DNA from: Tretioscincus oriximinensis | Lineage: Eukaryota > Chordata > Lepidosauria > Squamata > Gymnophthalmidae | DNA: 64,000 bases | Direction of reading: 5' to 3' | Assembly: GCA_022410635.1 (NCBI GenBank) | Contig: JAJVDF010000161.1 | Coordinates: forward strand, 372,892 to 436,891 | Shown here: positions 59,436 to 64,000 of the stretch, piece by piece | Position numbering within the stretch: position 1 is the stretch's first letter | Layout of the letters: the number at the start of each line of letters is the position of its first letter | Translations under genes and position numbers: made by a program | Notes under the pieces: generated by a model | Databases searched by the model: none | Told to the model about the DNA's origin: nothing | The model's input: the letters and a program-made list of their open reading frames with translations, nothing else

Positions 59436-60190
59436 TCAATTATACTTTATTGTTGCAGCCATTGCCACAACAAGAATACAAAACATCAAAACATCGATAA
59501 CATTAAAAGCACAAAAGGAATAGCTACACATTTGGACATTCAGGATAATTCACCTGTCTTGGCTCTTTCTAATTTTGAGTGCTGCCCTGATGTAGCAAGG
59601 TACATGGAAACTAACAACAGGAAAGACACCAGCAAGTAGAAAACAGACTAAATCCTTCTCTGGGCCACGATAATTGCTTATAATTCTTCCAAGTAGACTA
59701 GACCTGATAGAGTTATATAGAGGGCAGTGTAGAATGAAATGTACAATGTCCTTGACCATTGATGGGTTGCAGAAACAGGTATGTTGATTTTGTGGGATAT
59801 TTTGGTATCAGCCAATGGTGTGCATAATAGGAAGTGTTTGAAAACGTACAGATGTAAATATTTTTCTGAGGTGTACACTTGCTATGTTTGAGAGGTAGTT
59901 GGCCTCAGTCTTATGTTTCTTGAACTTATGGTACCATTTTGCAAATTTAATTAGTTTTGTACAATCTGCATCTTTATGTGCATCACAATTCAGTAGGCAG
60001 CCCCGTATTTTGTAGGTATTCCAAGTCAGGATAGACTCAAGGGAAGGTAAATGATATTGTTGGACTATTCCTGCAAAAAGTTTCTCCCATTCCTGCTTGC
60101 TCTGGTAATATTGGTAGCAGGTTTTTACTATACGCTCATCAGGTAGACTAGAAAGACTTTTATAAAATCTTTAAAATGCAAGATGAGCCC
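59436..60190 (-). mobile_element. LINE 3' end, carboxy-terminal region
   Basis: On the minus strand, pieces read KEWEKLF-like and LIKFAKWYHKFKK, then SVRFQTLPI, then CFCNPSM and DIVHFILHCPLYNSIRSSLLG. A Cys-x-Cys ... His ... Cys knuckle followed by 'CPLYxxIR' is typical of the carboxy end of several LINE clades. The 3' end at about 59440 reads GGCTGCAACAATAAAG. Frames are split, so this is a dead copy. The clade is not assigned (L2, R4 or Vingi are options). Confidence 0.6.
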
Positions 60191-60995
60191 TGACCATTAC
60201 TGAGGGCACACCTACTTCCGTGCATAGCAAACAGGCTAAGGTAGCTTGTGGGAGTCCAAGAATTCTCCTACATATACAGTACTATTTAGGGTCTGCTGCC
60301 TCTACCAATCTTGGGAATGAAGCTCTCAGGGATGGGAGTGATCAAACAGCTGGGTTTCCAGTTGAGTTTCCTTTCCACAATATTTCCCAACAGCACACAC
60401 CACTCATCCAGCAGGACAAAAAACAGTTGAGATGCCCTGCCAAGACAAGGTCCTGCATCTGTCAATCACACAGTGTTGACCTTTCATCTCAAACGTTTGG
60501 CAAAATGTTCAGAAACAAGAATCAGAATTCCTTAATAAAATGCGTAGTCACGACTGTTTAATAATAACAACAAAACCTTCTTACAGAAATCTCTTAATCT
60601 CTTTCTGTAAATAACTAAGAATGACTTATGAGAAAAGTTATTCCTGATTCACACATTTTCCAATATAAACTATGCAACTGCTTTCTGAATTTCATTTCTC
60701 TTAATTAAAAAAAGTGAATTGAAACAATTACAAATGAGAGGGAAAAATCCATTTTTGGTCTAGTATGCAAAAAAAGAGAAAAAGAAAGTAATTAGATTTC
60801 TGGGCTATAATTGTTTTTCTTCCCTCCCCTCCTCTAGCATTATGAATTGGGTCTATGAGTAGGAGAAAGAATAAATTATTATGTGTGTTGCAATGATTTA
60901 TGTTTTACTTCGTAAATCTTGACTATTTTTTCACTTTCTTAATGTAATTATAGCTGATGCCTTTAATTTATTTGTATATGTTTTTTTCTGTACAG
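60191..60995. other. End of the putative first intron
   Basis: A 113-codon open frame at 60220-60561 has no recognised domain. The last 30 bases form a pyrimidine-rich tract ending in TGTACAG, the acceptor of the next exon. Confidence 0.45.
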
Positions 60996-61166
60996 AATTT
61001 GCTCTACAGAATTGCTTTTACACTACAGAAGAGAACTACAAGACAACTTTCAAACAGCATAGATTCTCAGTTTATAGAAAAGAGATGGAGAAATCATTGA
61101 GAATGGTTGTATCCTGTCTTCTATTCGTTTTAAATTCGGCCACAGCTTTGGAAATTCCAATCTCAG
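60996..61166 (+). CDS. CHL1: First coding exon of an L1-family cell-adhesion gene, probably CHL1 (coding part 61085-61166)
   Basis: CHL1 is an immunoglobulin-superfamily membrane protein of neurons acting in axon growth and migration. The exon follows a TTTTTTTCTGTACAG acceptor (AG at 60994-60995) and has an 89-nt leader with no upstream ATG. The ATG at 61085 has purine at -3 and G at +4. It encodes 27 residues: a basic start (MEKSLR), a hydrophobic core (MVVSCLLFVL), a small-residue cleavage region (NSATA), then LEIPIS. One base (G) is left before the GTAAGC donor at 61167, so the intron is phase 1. Known members have 'ALEVPL', 'AIEIPM' or 'AIEIPSS' after the signal peptide with the same phase; CHL1 fits best because two residues separate IP from the split codon, which would start with G as for its valine. 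Neurofascin and NRCAM are less likely. Later exons are outside the window. Confidence 0.6.
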
Positions 61167-61905
61167 GTAAGCTGTCCACATTTATTGATTTACATTCCAT
61201 AAGGCAACAGGAAGAGTCCTGCCTACATGGTTCCTCTGTTTTGAATGTAGATATGTATAGTAAACATTTGTGAAGAACTTCTAGACACAGGATTAGCATT
61301 AGTATAGCTATTACCTGCAACAGTTATTGGGTATAATGGCAGGTGATCATAACCACAAACTAAACAGAGGCATTAATTTCCCTTGGAACTCTGTTAGAAC
61401 ATATGTTTTTTTGGCCAACAGTTACACACCTTGTGCTTCTGACCACCCACCCTTAAGGCTACTCCAGGATATTCCATCTTGAACCTTAGAACACAAGTTC
61501 TTGAATAACAAAAATACAAACAAAACATACAAAGAAAAATTTCAAAGAGAAATAGTAGAATTCTAGTCCATCAAGAGGAGGTTGAACACAAAGACCATTA
61601 TTTGACCATTACACTCATTTGTATCAGTTAGCAGTCTCATGAAAGCTCCCTTGGACCACTCATCTCTGCTTCTTCCTGATTTTGAAGAAGCATTCTTCCC
61701 ATCATTTTGCAATACTATAATTTTTACCTCTTTCACATAATAAGTCGTAACAACCATTGTTTCTGAACTTGATACCTCACCACCATACCAATTTTGTATC
61801 TCTATTGCTAATCAAACACACAACCTGCCTATATAACGTATCCCTAGACACTTCAGTTCACATATTTGATGAAATTGATTTAGTCTATGAAAACTCTTCT
61901 CTGTC

Positions 61906-61987
61906 TTTTAGGCTCTCTTTGCACAGGCTTGATAATCCATTTTAGGTCCTAAAATGGATTACTAAACCTGTGCAAACAAGGCCTAAG
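61906..61987. mobile_element. Compact fold-back MITE
   Basis: Two arms of about 38 bp meet at a one- or two-base centre: TTTGCACAGGCTTGATAATC, CATTTTAGG | CCTAAAATGG, ATTACTAAACCTGTGCAAA. The inner 13 bp of each arm are perfect inverses. Related termini occur at 33826, 40173 and possibly 13690 and 57373. Confidence 0.78.
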
Positions 61988-63169
61988 ACAGCCTAAGCTA
62001 ATTCACTTTTACTAAAGTAGATTAAATCATCTAAATGCAATTTAGGTCTAAGCTTGTAAGGGGTAACTAGAGTTCCTTGCTTGAGATATTAGAAACATCT
62101 AGTTATGAAACCAACTCATTCTGGAAATTGATCTTGAATTATTTATTTTGATCCAAATCATGATTAAGGGTAGGAATATACAATACGCTTTCAGCTATAT
62201 TCCCAAGGTTTTTTGTTAACAATCGGACTCATGCTGAATTTCAGCAAAAACCAGTCTGTACATTGTTTGCAAAGGGTGAATGGATGTCTAAGCTTATATT
62301 TTTGATTCATGATGATATAGTTTGCAATACAGTAGGCATTTGTTATGAATAAATAACTACTGGGAAAGAGAAATGTTACCATATTTTATAGAGAACATTT
62401 TTATCAAATAATTTGACTTGTGTGGAAAACCTAATTAATTATTTTAGCCTACAATTGCCAAGATTAATGAAGTTTCCAATTCCATTTTAGAATTCTTAGT
62501 TAAATCGTGAAATGTGCATCCAGTGAACCTATTCTGGCCAATCATCCCTTTCCCGAGACTATTTGACCTTCCTTTGCCTCTACAATTTCCTATGATCCTT
62601 AATTCTAGCTAATGATATTTTTTATGATTTTAATAAACATGAATTATACTGGGCTTTAAACAAATAGTGATGCCATGGTGATGTAGGAGATGGCATACCA
62701 TATGGTGTAGCAAGATACCATGTTCTATATGAGCACTGAGTTTTCTGGTTCACTAGGTTTAAACAGTTTCCAGTCAATCCCCTACTATTCTTTCTTATAA
62801 TTTATAACAAAGAGGCAATTATTTTATGGTCAATTACTCTGCAGGGCACAATTTCCATTTTTATAGTTTTGTTATGTGGAGATTCACAACACTTTAATTT
62901 CTTCAGGAAAATTAAAAAAAAAGTAAATCTTTGAAATGGATGATTTGCATAGTTATGAGGCCTAGACATTGTATCTGTGGAAATACTTGGTTCTAGATAA
63001 AGATCTTGGAATTACATCTTAGGTCAAAGTAAGGATATTTTATGTTCATGAGCTCACAAAATAATAGGGGTTTTTTTGTCTTATCAAAATAAAATTTATA
63101 TGCAAAATATATTAAGAAGAATAAGTCCAAAGAGCTATTAAGCTAATATAAAAATGCTCTAAGAATCCA

Positions 63170-63285
63170 GTTTTAAATAAATAAATAAATAAATAAAATT
63201 AGTTGGTTAGTTGCGTTGTTTCTTTCTTTGTTTGTTTAGTACTCTTCATCCAAGGTCCCCAGGGCAACTCACAACATAAAAATAA
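63170..63285 (-). mobile_element. (TAAA)n and adjacent LINE tail
   Basis: A TAAA microsatellite at 63174-63198 is followed after a short spacer by CTCTTCATCCAAGGTCCCC and AGGGCAACTCACAACATAAA, the antisense of an L2-type LINE terminus. Confidence 0.55.
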
Positions 63286-63609
63286 TTCTAATGAATTACG
63301 TAACTAAATTCATAGCACCAGTGCTGACATATAAACTTTGCATACTTAATAAGTAGTTCATGACTTTATTTTATAATAACTTTCATTCCTAAATGTACAA
63401 GTGCATTTTTTTAATCTCAAGAACTATATCTGAGTTTGTTTAAAGTAGCTGATATTAAATTTATTAAAAGAGTATAGCTGATTTATAAATGAATATATGT
63501 GGAATTAGCAAAAAAGATATGGAAATTGTAAAAGATGAAGTACAGAACTAAGTTTAGCAGCAACAATAATTTCTTTATATGATGCCACCATAATAATAAA
63601 CATATGATA

Positions 63610-63990
63610 AGATTCCATGTTTTTCTCTTGCCATCTTGAAGCAGACAAAGGGCAAATACTCACAACAGGATTTGCCTTGGGTATTTTGGAGGGAAAAACG
63701 TGTTCACCATCCGCCCTGTTGCTGCTGCAACTCTTTGCCTAGCAATGTTGTCTCATGACGAGCCCCGTATGGCATTGCTGTTTGCTTGCCTGATTATAAT
63801 CCCGAGCAATCTCTGCAAGCCTGCCTAAAATCCCAAGCATTCTCTGTGAGCCAAGAGCCAATGCATTTGCTTTGTTCTCATTGCTGAATGTCTTCACGAA
63901 GCATTCTTTTGGATATTCTGAAATGCCCGCTTTTGAATTGCATGAACTGCATGCTAATAAATTTATGCTAAGCCTTTAAGTGAGTAGATT
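63610..63990. promoter_or_regulatory. Candidate conserved non-coding element
   Basis: Complex, repeat-free, higher-GC sequence shortly after the candidate CHL1 exon, with homeodomain-like words (GATTATAATCCCGAG, GCATGCTAATAAATTTATGC) and an AGCCAATGCATTTGC segment combining CCAAT and octamer-like wording. No frame or splice pair is supported. Function is inference from composition only. Confidence 0.22.
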
Positions 63991-64000
63991 GCTGTACCTG

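Larger units (their letters stand above)
61167..64000. other. Start of the following intron
   Basis: No second exon is seen. It contains a fold-back MITE at 61906-61987, a TAAA microsatellite with a LINE tail at 63170-63285, and a complex block at 63610-63990 that could be regulatory. The window ends inside this intron if the exon call is right. Confidence 0.45.

Noticed and set aside
60220..60561. 113-codon open frame just before the candidate exon
   Set aside because: No domain, no acceptor in front, no donor in frame; best read as intron.
1..64000. Endogenous retrovirus
   Set aside because: No LTR pair, primer-binding site or gag/pol/env frame seen; the reverse transcriptases belong to Penelope and CR1.

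Overview
The window reads as vertebrate nuclear DNA, most likely from a squamate reptile. It is AT-rich, has no prokaryote-like gene packing, and carries a sauropsid mix of decayed transposable elements: CR1 and L2-type LINEs, a BovB (RTE) fragment, Penelope-like elements, tRNA-derived SINEs, Tc1/mariner, Tigger-like and hAT-like DNA transposons, and fold-back MITEs. BovB together with young Penelope insertions points to Squamata. A gecko is possible but not shown. Isolated single Ns suggest a draft assembly. Nearly all of the short open frames are chance or transposon-derived.

One credible host exon was found at 60996-61166 on the + strand. It has a strong splice acceptor, an 89-nt 5' leader without an upstream ATG, an ATG in good context, a signal peptide ending in an ALEIPIS motif, and a phase-1 GTAAGC donor. 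This matches the first coding exon of the L1 family of neural cell-adhesion molecules, with CHL1 the best fit. If so, most of the window is a long 5' intron, and the CpG-rich stretch at about 3880-4261, which ends in a good donor (GTAAGG), is a candidate promoter and non-coding first exon.

Layout. 1-2 kb: a Penelope reverse-transcriptase fragment joined head-to-head to its own tail, a CR1 end and a second Penelope tail insertion. 3.9-4.3 kb: CpG-rich candidate promoter. 5-18 kb: SINEs, a hAT-like element, BovB, L2 tails, and a Tigger-like element split by CR1. 18.7-29 kb: mostly unique AT-rich sequence with a decayed LINE UTR and a MITE. 29-40 kb: a SINE, three Penelope tail insertions (one nested in CR1), a decayed Tc1 transposase and a CNE-like block. 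40-54 kb: CR1, L2 and L1-like pieces, MITEs and a fifth tail insertion. 55-60 kb: a CR1 reverse transcriptase broken by a SINE, a minisatellite-like array and a LINE 3' end. 61-64 kb: the candidate CHL1 exon and the start of its next intron.

The most striking pattern is a set of short Penelope-derived insertions, about 87-171 bp. Four are bounded by perfect 13-14 bp target-site duplications and one by an imperfect 15-bp duplication. Three contain pieces in opposite orientations. They resemble a SINE built from a Penelope end. No complete new enzymatic system is visible.
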